This document shows, piece by piece, positions 48,901 through 61,500 of a DNA stretch of 64,000 nt. Below the pieces are notes generated by a model, which was not told where the DNA came from, made no database searches, and worked only from the letters and a program-made list of their open reading frames with translations. The DNA lies in assembly GCF_907164915.1 (NCBI RefSeq), contig NC_061864.1:1350389-1414388 (forward strand). The letters run 5' to 3'. Each line of letters begins with the position of its first letter. Position 1 is the stretch's first letter. The translations under genes were made by a program, and so were the position numbers. The DNA comes from Impatiens glandulifera. Lineage: Eukaryota > Streptophyta > Magnoliopsida > Ericales > Balsaminaceae.

Positions 48901-51900
48901 TATTGACTTATTTTAAGAATAATATACAATTTTATTTGGTATAAAAGTAGAGATGATTATGTGAGTTTTAAATAATATCATCCATATAGCTTAATTGATC
49001 AATTTAATTAAGAAATAAATACATTTTCAATTGATATACAAATATAACTGGTTAATATGTGAATATTGCTGATATGATTTAATTAAGATTCTCATAGAAT
49101 TTAGAAATCAGATAAATTAAGTGTTTTTTAAAAAATGTATTAATTATTGATAATACATCAAGTATTATGCTTTAAGATAATACATTGTTGATATTAATTA
49201 TTTATTTGAATTACATCCAATCAATCAAACAAATAAGTGACACGAGTTTAAGAAAATTATCAATTTGGCCAAATTTGTTTTAAGTTATTTGGATTTTTTT
49301 CATTATTCATAAACTATTATGTAAAAGACGAGTTTGTTTGGTCAAGTTATTTTGTTTAAATTATTTGGATTTTTCCATATTCATAAACTATTTATGTAAA
49401 GGACCGAACCGTCCTTAACATTTTGTTATGGCAGTGAGAGAGTTTAGATATAAGATATTTTATCACTAGTGTTCATATTCTTTTGTCAAAGAAAAATGGA
49501 TAGATGTGACTAATTAAAACATAAAAAATATATACATTATGTGTAAAATTATAATATAAATGTGTGTTAGTTTGTCAACCACATTTTAAATCGTGTAACA
49601 ATGAAAATAAGTATTTTTTTTTAATAAAAGACTCCGAGTAATATTCAACTAATGGAATGTTTCCAACAAAAGTGCGTCACCTAGAACCTCCACATGGATC
49701 GAACAATACATATCACACTTTCCTTTACCCAGGACAGGCAGGGTCGACTTTGGGTGTGGTCGGTCGCCTAGAGCCGATACCATCCCATGCGCACCCTAAC
49801 AAAATAATTAAGAAATTAGTTCTACAAAGATTTGATTGAGAAACTTAATACACATTATTATAAAATTTAACTAAATACACTTAATTATTGTTATTTTTGT
49901 TAATTATAATACAAAATTATTATATGTTCATTAATTATAACCTAAAATACAATAATCAAATAAAAAATAAAAACATTGTTTTTAGGCGTCAAACTTTGGA
50001 GCCTCTCCTAAGACAAGTGAACATGTATGACATTATTAACCAAAATTTTATGACGTTAAGAATGATTTCTTTTGAAATGAAAGTAATGTAGAGGTTGTTG
50101 GGTCAATGTTTATTTTATTTAAAAAATGTTAATGGTTGTAATAAATAAAATAATTTATTTGATAATAGAATAATAAAATAATATTTGATTATGATTAAAA
50201 AAAAAACAACTTAATCAATATAAATTTATGATAATATCATGAGCTCACAAATGATCGACCATACTGAAAGCTTAACAAAAGAATCCGACAATGTTACCGC
50301 GGTGCGGTGGTATTTCTTTGATTATATTGTTTTGTGTGTTTTCAACACCTTTTCTCCATTTGTTTCTACCTATTTTCAAATAAATAACATTTGGATAAAT
50401 TATTATTATTATTATTATTTAAAATGGAATGATAATGTTTTCCTGAGATAGAGAGAGAAAGAGGTGATGACGACGAATCTGTATCTATGAGTAGTATGAA
50501 ATTTGGTTTATGTGTTTGTGAGCAAATTTGTCGAGCTTGTTTGGTTATTTTGGGTTTTATTGGATTTTTTTAAAAGAAACAAAAATATTTTCGTGAAATT
50601 TTAATTAGTTATAATTATTATATATTATTTGTTTTTAAATTTAAGGCATTTTAATCTTTTAAATAAATTAAAAGTTGTAACATCAAATCAGCTGAGAGAG
50701 AGCTGGTTTGATCTTGGGTTATTTGTGATTTTTTATTGGTTTAAAAAATATATATGAAATTAAAAAATTTGTGTTTTTAATTGGTTTAATTATTGTATTG
50801 TATTTATATTTAAAATTTATAAAAATAAAATAAGAAATAATTTATTTTAGTTACAAATCAAATAATTAAATGATTAAAAATAACTAAATATCAAACTAGA
50901 TCCAATTTATATAAAGTAGAGATTTTTTTTTTAAATAAATCATGAAAACATTGATATTTTTTTTAAATAAATAAAATAATTTTTAAAAGTTCTATCCAAA
51001 ATAAAAAAAAAGTTGAAATTATAAAATAAAAGAAAAAGAAAAAGACAAGGCTTCTTCTTGCTTCTTTTTTATGTATCCCTACACGAATAATTACAAGCTT
51101 CATTATTACATCACTTCAATTCCATCGATATTCACGTGCATCTTAAAACTTTTTTTTTCAATTATTATCATTTTTTTAATATAAATTATTTTCAGTTCAA
51201 ACATAAATATATAAGTTTTTAATTTAGAAAATGAGCACCATCACATTGATTTTCATTGTTTGGATTCAATTATTTTAATAAGAAAATAATAAATAATTCA
51301 TTATTTTATTTATTACATTATTCAAATGTAAAATGTTTAGATATTTTTATTTAATATTTTTTTGTTATATATTAATACTTTCTAAACTTATTTATACAAA
51401 TAACTTATTTTTTCATAATCTCAATCATAAATAAAATGATTTAAATAACTATAAGCTATTTAAATAACTTAAATTTGAACAATCACAAATTTTATTTTAA
51501 ATAACTTTATCTATTATTATTAGGATTGTGTGATATAATTATAATTTTAATTGCTAATTCAAAAGTATTTCTATAATAATAATTATTATTATTAGTTATT
51601 CGTTATATTAACATCTGTAAATTAAATCACCATGACAACCACCATTTTATGTAACATACGTTTTTAGTGGATTCTTAGTTAGACCTAGTCATAATTATAA
51701 TTTTATTTCTAAATAGGTTTAAGCAAAATTATTTTTGTTTTAATTAAAAAAAAACTGCTAAAAAAAAGTGATATGGGGACAACTGATGCAATCATTGCAC
51801 CATTAGATGTTATAATGATAAAAAAATTGATGTATAATTAAATATTAATAATTGTGGATTTCCTCACTGTGGAGCAAATACAGGACATATAATTAGCGCT

Positions 51901-54900
51901 TAATGACTATAGGATTAGGCGCTAATCCCTTTTTAACCTTTGTTTTATTATTAGTCTTAAACCTTAAAAAAACATATGCCAAGGACAAATTAAACAGGAC
52001 CAATCAAGTGTGTGTTTTGTGTATATATGGTTGTCTGTCACTTGACTCGTGCAATTAATATAATTAAAATACCTATTGTTCTATAAGGGGCCTAAAGTTT
52101 TGTGAAATAATCAAATTATAACCTAAATGTTAATTTTTTTCTTCTCACAAATCGGATTTAAATATCATTCATATGAAGTCATTATATATTTTTTCTATTA
52201 ATTAATCTTCTGAAATAGCCTCCTAATTGGAAACTGGCATTTTATGAAAATCATAGTCATCATTATACATTCAAATTCTAATATATATATATATTTGTTT
52301 GGAAGATGTGATTAACTTTTTTAAGTAAAAAATGTGTAAAACTTGACAAATTCTTTAATTATGGGTATATGTTTGAAAACTGTGATTAACTTTTTGTTTT
52401 TTTTTTAAGTAAAATTTGTGTTAAAGGTTGTCAATTGTTTTTGTTGTGTTATATGTATTTTATCTATTTTTTTAAAGTTTGATATATTAAAAAAAAGTTT
52501 AGAATCATTTTAATTATGAAGTTGGTTAAACATATAAAATTTGTTTATGAACTCATAATATTATGTTTATCGATATATTCAAATACAAATAAATCACAAT
52601 CACATAAAAACCAAACATATTATTTTGTTTTTCATTTTTCTTATTACTAACTTTTTTTCTTCTTCTTTTTTTTTTTTTTTTTTTTTTGTTATAAGCATAT
52701 TTTTAATAATTATTATATTATATTTTATTTTATTTTTCTTTCTTCCTTTTTTTTTTCTTCCTCAAGTTCTTCTTCTCCATCTTTTTTTTTATTGTCATTT
52801 TAAATCTATAAGTTAATGTCCCTAAAAAAACAAAAACAACTTGGTTATGTTTCTTATTTTCATAAAATTTAGACTGAGAAAATAAAATAAAAAATATTAC
52901 CCTTATTCATAAGATGTGATTTTAGTGTTAAGATCTCATTTGCAAGGATGATCCATGGTATTTTATTTGGATGAGATTTATAACGTAAAAATCACTAATA
53001 TGTCAGTTTTTAATTTTATTTTATGTGTTCTTATGTCCCATGTGACTCTTCATTGTCATTTTGTTAAAAGTCTTTGAACGGTGATTTAAATGAAGTGAAT
53101 GATGTCATATTATCTGGTTATTTGTTTAATTGAATGGAAAAATTATTGTATCAAATGAATTACTTTTTTATTATTGTGAACAAGAAAAGATCAAACACTT
53201 GAAACATGACTCAATAATATTTTTTTTTTATTTAAACATAATTTCATTACAATTTCACATGTTTTTAAACAAAGTCAAATTTTCTTCTTTGAAACATAAA
53301 AAATCAACACAAAATACATTTTCTTAATTTCATAAAACATGAAGCCCAAATTTGCAACATTTTTATAGTAGAAAATCAAAGAGAAGTTTATTACAGTATT
53401 TAGAATTAATAAATATTACACATGTAATATTTATAGGTTGGTATACAGGATGTGTTAACTTACCATTTAACAAACTAATTTTTGTTAATTTTGTTAAAAA
53501 TAATACACTTATTATATTTATTTAATAAAACAAAAAAACATAATTACAAAATATACTAATAAATATTTGTTCTGACAAACTAATTAGTGAGCATATTGAA
53601 AATAAGTTTTAATATGTTAATTTCTACTCAAATATATTTAGAATCTTCAAATCTTTTGTGTATCTCTTGTTGTCTTTTTAGATACCCACTTTCGACAATT
53701 TGTTTATATATAAACTTTTAACATAAATGTGTGAGCAAAAGTCAAAATAATAAATAATAAAAAAAACATTAATTGTGTTTGAAAAAAAAGTTTGTAGATG
53801 GGTCTACAAGCTGATATAAATCATCATGGGCTCTTTGAGTTTTGTGAAAATGTGTGATTGATGATGGTTTTATCAGGCTTTTGTGAGTTTTTATTTATTT
53901 ATTTATTTATAATTTATATGATTATTTTGTAAGATTTATAAAAAAATTCAACATAACGAGGATAACTCTCATTGAAAATAATAAATAAAATTAAAAGGTG
54001 TGAAATAAAGTTAGGCTTGATTTGATTTTAGGTTGTGATTTGATTAGAATTTAAAAGAGAGAAAGCTTTCTCTATCAATATTTCTTTTTTCTATAATCTG
54101 TTGAGACATCCTTATAACAAAACAAAGTCCAATAACCTACAAACAAGTAGAGAAATTTTTCCCTTTTATTTGTTCCCTTATTAAAAATCTGCCATAAGTG
54201 GAGGGTTGAGGCACACTATCTATCACTTTGTGCCCCCACAAAAGTCACAAAAAGGAAGGGCAATTTCGGGATTATCCCATTTTGTTATTACAAAAAAACC
54301 CATTAAGAAAAAAAAAACATTTTTTTTTTGTTTGGGCATGTGAGGTTAAGACAATCATATGATAAAGGCAAAGGCCATAAGTGAGTATTAGAAAAAGAGA
54401 AAATAAATAGTTATAAGTGATCCTTCAATAGCAAAATAAAACTTCAAAATAATATTATTTTCAATAAATTTATGATTTTAGGGTAAGGCAGGATAATTAC
54501 CGTCAAAGTTTGAACTATATAATCTTCTAGTCTTTCGGCAACAAAATGTGAATATTTTCAGTCTTATTGAACTTCAGGGTTCAAGTATGTCGGTTAAATA
54601 GTTAAGTGTGTTTGCGAATTATTTACTTAACCCGCGGGGATTAGTCTCACTCCATAAGAGAAACAAAATCCAATGTTCTAAAAAAAACATAAATATTAAT
54701 ATAACATTTAATCAACTATTTACTTTGTCATTTTTTTTATTAATTATAGCACAAAAGAATATTTAAACAATTTAACCTAAAATATACATAACAAAAAAAA
54801 AACTTTTTTTTTTTTGCTTAGGGCAACCCTAACTGTGTAGCCTGTCCTCTACATTTTTTTTTTACTATTATTTATTTATCACTACTGCATTTGTTTGAAA

Positions 54901-56880
54901 AAATGTTTCACAAATTTGATTATAAATTTATAATCGATCAAAATTATATTTTGCATGTTTTATCTCACTTCTAGTCCGAATACTAAAAGATTCATATATT
55001 TACAATGTGACAAGTAAATTATTTATCAATGTCATAATTTGAAGCCTTGTTTAACCTCAAATCATTCATCATTATTTCTTAATCCCTTTATCAATCACAT
55101 AACTAATTAAATATTGAAATATTTTGTATTTAAATAAATTATAAAATTGTCATTATATATTTATATCCTTAATATTTAATCATTCAAATAATTTATTTAA
55201 TATATATAAGACTAATTTTATAGTATTCTTTGTAATTAAATCATTTTTAATATAAAAATATTAATTATGATACAAAGAATGCCCACTGATCAATTTTCTT
55301 ACTCCTATAAGAATATTCGATAAGAACAATGTACATGGAAACAATATTGTAAAAAAAGAAAAATCACATCTACAAACATTGAACACTCCACTTTTCTTAT
55401 ACTGAATAAAAATATATAAATTTTATTAAATTCAGCAATAACTACAAATTAATTAATTGATTTATAGAGTTGTTAATAAAATTTGTTTATAAAGAAATAA
55501 GGTTTGAGTGGAAAATTGGTCCCCTATGCTAGGGTAAGGTAGCCAGTAGTACTAGTCATGACCTCCTTTTGACTGATTTTGGGTGGTATTTATGTAAATA
55601 TATATTTATTTATATTTATTTATATTTATTTATATGAAACTATTCCAACAATATCATAGATTCACTTCTAAAACTATCCCACCCATTAATTCTCTTTATC
55701 TCTCACACTTTTTATTTTATTTTATTATTTTCTTACAACAATTATTTATATTAAGAATAATAGGTATTTATTTTTTAAAACATATATTCAAATTTTAAAT
55801 TACTTTTTGAAATTTAGTGTCTAAAATTCCTTCATTAATAATTTTACAAAACTATCAATTATAATTTATATAATTATGAATAAGCTTTGTTTTATTACTT
55901 TATACTCTCTCAATTATGTGATGTCATAGTCAAACCAATAGGTGGGGCAGCAGAATAGGATTATATATTATAATTTAATGAGATTATTTCTGTAATGACA
56001 TAATTATATTCTCTTATATCATATATATATATATATATTTTATAATTTATTAACTAAATACTTAATATTAATCTAGATATGTTCTTTTTAATATGGCCCA
56101 TTAAGAATATTGATAAAGGCTGCTGATGTCCATGGGCCGTAACAGCCCAAACATGATTACTTTTTACCTGGTTATATATATTATAGTCTTTCAATTTGGG
56201 ATTGAATCTTAGTTTAAATTTTGATTTATTAATTACAAATTAGGGTAACCCCTTATATTGATTTATTAATAAAATATAATTCTTAAAAAAAATTAAAAGC
56301 AAAAAAGTAAAAGAAAACAAAAAAATCCAAATAGGCTCCAAGTATGCATGTATGTGTGTGTGAGAGAGAGAAATAGGATATCCTTAAAAATGGGAAAGAT
56401 TCCTAGGTTCCATCATTATTCATACGTGTATTTGTTTATTTTTTTTTTGGTAATGAAAATAGGTTAAATTATATTAAAGTAACAGTTAAAGTTTAATTAA
56501 TAGAAACTCTGTAAAGTCAATAAACCATGTTACTGCTTTCTGATTTGATGAAACCCACTTTTATTTATTTATTTAAGTTAATATTTCATGTTTAATATTC
56601 TTAAACGTGGATGCATTTTTAATTTATTTACATCACTATTACATTTAATAACAAAGTTATTTTTATTTAGTGGATGAGATTTTGTTGAAAACCTAACTTG
56701 TGAATATATAATATAAAAGATTAATAATTATAATCTGATAAATGAAAATAAAAAAGGGCCCATAATTTTAATAATTTTAGCTTACCTACCAACATAATTG
56801 AGATTAAGCATAATTTAGTGGTTGAACCACATTCACACTAAAGCTAACAATTAAGTCAAATCAGTTTATATGACCTCATA
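45901..56880. other. Gene-poor AT-rich region
   Basis: No coding exon was recognised. Two ACACGTG G-box/ABRE motifs lie at 47253-47258 and 47350-47355 in a less AT-rich patch (about 46980-47370) without a gene I can find. Local duplications occur at about 49262-49403 (units with ATTTGGATTTTTTCA and CATAAACTAT) and 52290-52440 (units with TGTGATTAACTTTTT). Pyrimidine-rich runs cover 52625-52800. A block at 49657-49800 resembles a decayed repeat. A SINE-like piece is annotated at 54525-54690. Confidence 0.55.
54525..54690 (+). mobile_element. SINE-like sequence, diverged copy
   Basis: Has an A-box-like TAGTCTTTCGG (54528-54538), a B-box-like GTTCAAGTA (54579-54587), the block CCCGCGGGGATTAGTCT (54631-54647) shared with the element at 58081, and an A-rich end (CTAAAAAAAAC). 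It has extra sequence between the boxes relative to the other copy. Assignment rests on these shared motifs. Confidence 0.45.
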
Positions 56881-56891
56881 ACTACAAATTA

Positions 56892-57901
56892 GAACCAATT
56901 CCTGTCTTACCCACCTTTCAAACAATTTTTCCCAAACTACCCACCTTTTCATTCACTTTCCCAAACTACCCACCTTTCTCTCTCTCTAAATCAATAATTA
57001 TCCTTTTAATTACACATCTTCCATATTAATCCACTAATTACTATATTTTATAAATATATATAATTAAAATTAATAATACATATATTAAATAAAATATATT
57101 ACATTAATATTAAAATAATATATATATATTATTTTTACTTATTTATAAATATAATATATAATTAAAAATAATACATAATACTTGATTTTATAAATATAAT
57201 ATGTATAATTAAAATTAAATATACTAAATTAAATAATTAAAATAAATATTATAAACTAAAATAAAATATATAGCATAAACCTAAAATAAAAGAAAATAAA
57301 TTAACTAAACTTTAAAATATTTATAAAAGTAATCAATTTAAAATATTTATAAAAATAATCAATTTAAATATATAATGTGTTTTATTTAGTGTATAATATT
57401 TTATTTTAGTTTATAATATTTATTTGAATTATTTAATTTATAATGTTTAATATTAATTATATAGTTTATATTTATAAAATTAAGTAAAAATAAAATAGGT
57501 GTGTTATTTTAATATTTATGTAATATATGTGTTATTTTAATATATAATATTAGAAGTTTATGTAATGTATTTTATTTTAGTGTATAATATTTATTTAAAT
57601 TATTTCATTTATAATTTATAATTTTAATTATATGTTATATTTATATATATATATATATATATAAATATATGTTATTTTAATATTAATGTAATATATTTTA
57701 TTTAATAAATGTATTAATAATTTAATTATATATATTTATATTTATAAAATAGAGTAATTAGTGGATTAGTGTGGAAGATGTGTAATTAAAAGAATAATTA
57801 ATGATTTAGAGAGAGAAAGGTGGGTAGTTTGAGAAAGTGAATGAAAAGGTGGGTAGTTTGGGAAAAATTGTTTGAAAGGTGGGTAGGACAGGAATTGGTT
57901 C
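56892..57901. mobile_element. Mutator-type MITE with long, nearly perfect inverted repeats
   Basis: Ends GAACCAATTCCTGTC and GACAGGAATTGGTTC are perfect inverses and lie inside the 9-bp direct repeat TACAAATTA (56883-56891 and 57902-57910; a preceding C extends it to 10). The inverted arms match over about 170 bp with only a few differences, and each contains three ACCCACCTTTC-type units. The centre is AT-rich without coding capacity. The high arm identity suggests a fairly young insertion. Confidence 0.88.
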
Positions 57902-57910
57902 TACAAATTA

Positions 57911-58827
57911 ATTAGGGTTAAACCAATATATATTCTATATGTAATTTATCAGATCTGCTGTAATATATATGATATGAATATTAATTATTTTTCTTTATTG
58001 TTATAATAAATAAGTATTAATAGTGTAGACTCATGGGTATAATTTTTCTAGATATTTTTAGATAAACTCTTATCCCTTTCTTCTAGTCTAGCGGTAAAAA
58101 GAGGTCTTGAGTTCGAGTCGCGGTTATGTATTTAATCCGCGAGAATTAGTCATATGCAGCCATCTTTCTAAAAAAAACAAATAAAAACTTACTATTAGAG
58201 GGGTTGTAATGTCAAAATCAAAGATGAATTCAATGTATGTATGTGTTGAGTTAATGGCTTTATAAAGCAAATGGTTATTAATGAGTCTAATCATCATTAA
58301 AACCATATAATTAGCACTAACTCTAAGTAAGCACCATCCCTTCTCAAAAGTTTATTTTCCATTCAGAAAATAAAAAGATTAATTAATTCATGTAACAAAA
58401 GCCTATTAATAGACAGATGAGTTAATTATATATAAAACAGAAAAGAAATACATAAACCTTCATACTTTTTAATTAACCATCATTAATGACTAAGATTAAT
58501 TTTTGAGATCCTAATTTATTCTCAGTTTGTTTTGATTGGTTGGTCTACATTTGTTGTTGAAAAAGTGACCATTAACATGAACAAGGTGGATCATCCATTT
58601 CATCTGTCCCTGAAGACTTAATTAATTCTTAAAAAATCATTTGAAAGTGGATTAACAACAACAAGAAGAAAGAACATCAGAATTATTATTATTTTTTTAA
58701 TATTGTTAACTCAGAATACATCCCAGGATGCAGTCCCAGTGTTGTATAAATTACGATTTCTCTCGATCTACACAATAAATATGTTTCGAGTTCTGAACCG
58801 CTAAACAGAAAATAACGGTTTCTTTGT
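57911..58827. other. Intergenic DNA downstream of KAS I
   Basis: AT-rich, with the SINE-like element at 58081-58190 and the probable KAS I 3' UTR from about 58560. Nothing else was recognised. Confidence 0.5.
58081..58190 (+). mobile_element. tRNA-derived SINE-like sequence
   Basis: An A-box-like TAGTCTAGCGGT (58084-58095) and a B-box GTTCGAGTC (58111-58119), with tRNA-like spacing, are followed by CCGCGAGAATTAGTC and an A-rich tail. The sequence cannot fold as a full tRNA, so a SINE head is the better reading. Confidence 0.55.
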
Positions 58828-61209
58828 TCAACGCTTGAAAGGAGCAAAAACAACAACCGAATTATGTCCACCGAAACCAAATGAATTGGAGATGGCTGCA
58901 AGAAAAACATAATTTCCGCAAGTTAAAACCATTTTACTCATGCAGTGTTAATTCTTACAATAATTGGGATGTGAAACTAGAATTATAATACATACCGACA
59001 TTGACTTCGTGCTGTTTCTTGACGTTTGGAACTGTGTCGATAGTTACTTGATCTTCCAAATTCTGTTCCAAAGAGATGAGGCAATCGATAAATTCAGAAA
59101 CTAAAAAGACTGACAGAGAATAAAAAAGAATATGGGATTTTTTTGTACATCTTGATTGATGGTGGGATGGAGCCATCCTGTGTTGATTGCTTTGATGGTG
59201 GCTATAGCTTCCAATCCACCTGCAGCTCCCAGCCCATGCCCAATCATCGACTGTTAAACACGCACCAAAATTGTTACATAATGTTTTTGAAAAATCACGA
59301 TGATTAATGATGATCCGAACTTAAGAAAAGTCTCTATAACAAAATGAAACACTATAATTTGGATCACGATTCAAGTTTGTCAATTTTAATGACATAATGT
59401 AATGAATTATTATTCTACAAGACTATGGGCCATTTTATGTTATAGTTAAGCCCACTAATACTAGTATACAAAAGGCAAGATTAGGTTTAGGATTATTAAG
59501 ATGAATGAATATCAACAGTTCAACACTAAACATTATTTTTCTATCGTGATTATGACAAAATACTAGTTTTAAATAAACTCGTAGTAATGATTTATTTACC
59601 TTGGTTCCATTCATCTTAATCTCTGAAGTGTTCTTGAAAACCTTCTTGATAGCATTAACCTCAGCCAAATCTCCAGCAAGTGTTGATGTTGCATGGCAGT
59701 TAATATAGTTCACCTTATCATCAAGACAATTACAAAATTTCAGACATTTCCCCCTTTCTTGAAACCATGTTTTTTTTTTGGAAAAGGCTATAGTACATTA
59801 CTTTCATCTTTTACTTACCTCATCGGGAGAAACTCCAGCATCGTCTAGAGCTTTCGAAATGCACGACGACACTCCTAACCCATCTGATCTCGGGTCAGTC
59901 ATGTGATGAGCATCGCATGTAATTGAACCTCCTAGATACTCAGCTATTATATTAGCTCCCCTTTTCTCAGCATGTTCCAAGCTCTCCATAATCTTTCTCA
60001 GTTTCCAAAATAAATTGCGCTTTTTAAAATAAATATCACAGTCAGTTAAAAGATAAAAACACAAAATATTACCAGCACGCCTGCACCTTCTCCTATAACA
60101 AAGCCATCGCGATCTTTATCCCATGGCCTTGAAGCTCTGTGCGGTTCATCATTCCTCTGTGACAAAGCCCGACAAGCTATAAAACCGCCAACACCAGTTG
60201 CCATAACTGCAGCCTCTGTTCCTCCAGCAACCATGATATCAGCTTCTCCCCTTCTTATGTGATTTGCAGCTGCGTAGAAACAGTAGTTTGCAGTTGCGCA
60301 TGCGGTTGAGATTGAGTAATTTGGACCCATTAATCCGGTATCAATAGCTAGCAATGCCGATCCCATGTTGGTAATTGAGTATGGGATGAAAAATGGAGTT
60401 ATTTTCTTGTAACCCTTTTGTATGAGAGCCTCCACTCCATTGCTAAATGATGTCAAACCTCCCATTCCTGATCCAATTAAGACTCCAATTCTCGTCCTAT
60501 CCATCTGTAAAATCCATTAACACAAGATTTAGCAAGATTCGACCAGAACTGCACTACAATTCTGATTATGATTTGAATGCAGTTTTGGAAAGCTTACAGT
60601 TTCAAGGACTTGGGTACCAAGAGTGGCATCATCTAATGCCCTCCTACCAGCAACCAAACAATACCTCCAACAGTCATCCAGGCGACGGTCATTCTTACCA
60701 TCAATATATCCCTTGGAGGAAAAATCACGAATCTGACCGGCGAAACGAACAGAGAATGACGAGGCATCAAACCTATCAATTAAGGATATCCCACTTTGTC
60801 CTTCGAGAAGTTTATTATAGAATGTATCAACGTCATTGCCAAAAACCGATACAAGACCTTGTCCTGTTATGACAATTCTCTTCTTAGGATCAGTTTCTCG
60901 CTTCGGAGCTGATACAGTTTGAGAAACAACCGCTTTGATCGTTCTGGTTTCTGAAACTGGAAGGAGAAATCACAATTATTTTAATTGAACAGAACTACAT
61001 AAGTCATATTGGCATTTTATCAGTAACCTGGTATGCATACCGGAAGAAGCCAAGGATCCAGATGATTTGCAGGCGGGTGAAGCCAATTTTGTGGTGTCAA
61101 CAACTGCTCTGAGACCATTGTAGTGAAGCAAAGAAAGCCCATTATTACTACCCGATTCCTTAGATTTGAAGAGCAAACCAGTAGAACAAGTTCCCGTTAT
61201 GCTCGTCAT
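58828..61209 (-). CDS. KASI: 3-oxoacyl-[acyl-carrier-protein] synthase I, plastid (KAS I)
   Basis: Minus-strand exons 61041-61209, 60598-60956, 60073-60504, 59819-59992, 59600-59713, 59149-59250, 58996-59062 and 58828-58895 give 494 aa. The first 70-90 residues are Ser/Thr-rich without acidic clusters, as in a plastid transit peptide. The catalytic Cys is in YSISTACATANYC, the first His in NCHATSTLAGD, the second in MIGHGLGAAGG, and FGFGGHNS closes the active site. RRGEADIMVAGGTEAA and ALSQRNDEPHRASRPWDKDR support KAS I rather than KAS II. KAS I extends acyl-ACP from C4 to C16 in fatty-acid synthesis in the plastid stroma. One small oddity is Gly where Arabidopsis KAS I has Cys after the second catalytic His (MIGHG). 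The acceptor of exon 4 (AAAG) is weak but restores the family sequence. Confidence 0.94.
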
Positions 61210-61500
61210 GTTTCCCTTCTTAGGAACTATGTATCTATGTATCGTGGGTTGGAGAAAGAAGAAGAAGAAGAAGAATTATATACGATGGATCGTAAAGAAG
61301 AAAGGCATATATTTTGACGACGGAGTTAACGAAGAAAGGGATTAGCTTGGGATGGTGTTTAATGGAGTTGGGTAATCCGCCCGAGTCCAGTCCAGAGCGA
61401 GCAAAGCAAAGCAAAGCAAAAGCAAAGCTGGCGACTTGGAATCACATTGGTGGCGATGATCACTGCAAAAATCTTTAAATACATTTTGCTATGGAAATTG
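61210..61500 (-). promoter_or_regulatory. 5' leader and promoter of KAS I
   Basis: A CTT-rich leader on the minus strand (GAAGAAGAAG at 61257-61274 on plus) and a less AT-rich zone to about 61465 with a CAAAG repeat (61402-61425). No exact start site identified. Confidence 0.4.

Noticed and set aside
52625..52816. Phe-rich frame
   Set aside because: Product of a T-rich low-complexity tract.
58081..58190. tRNA gene
   Set aside because: The A- and B-box motifs are present, but the arms do not pair as a tRNA and no anticodon loop can be placed.
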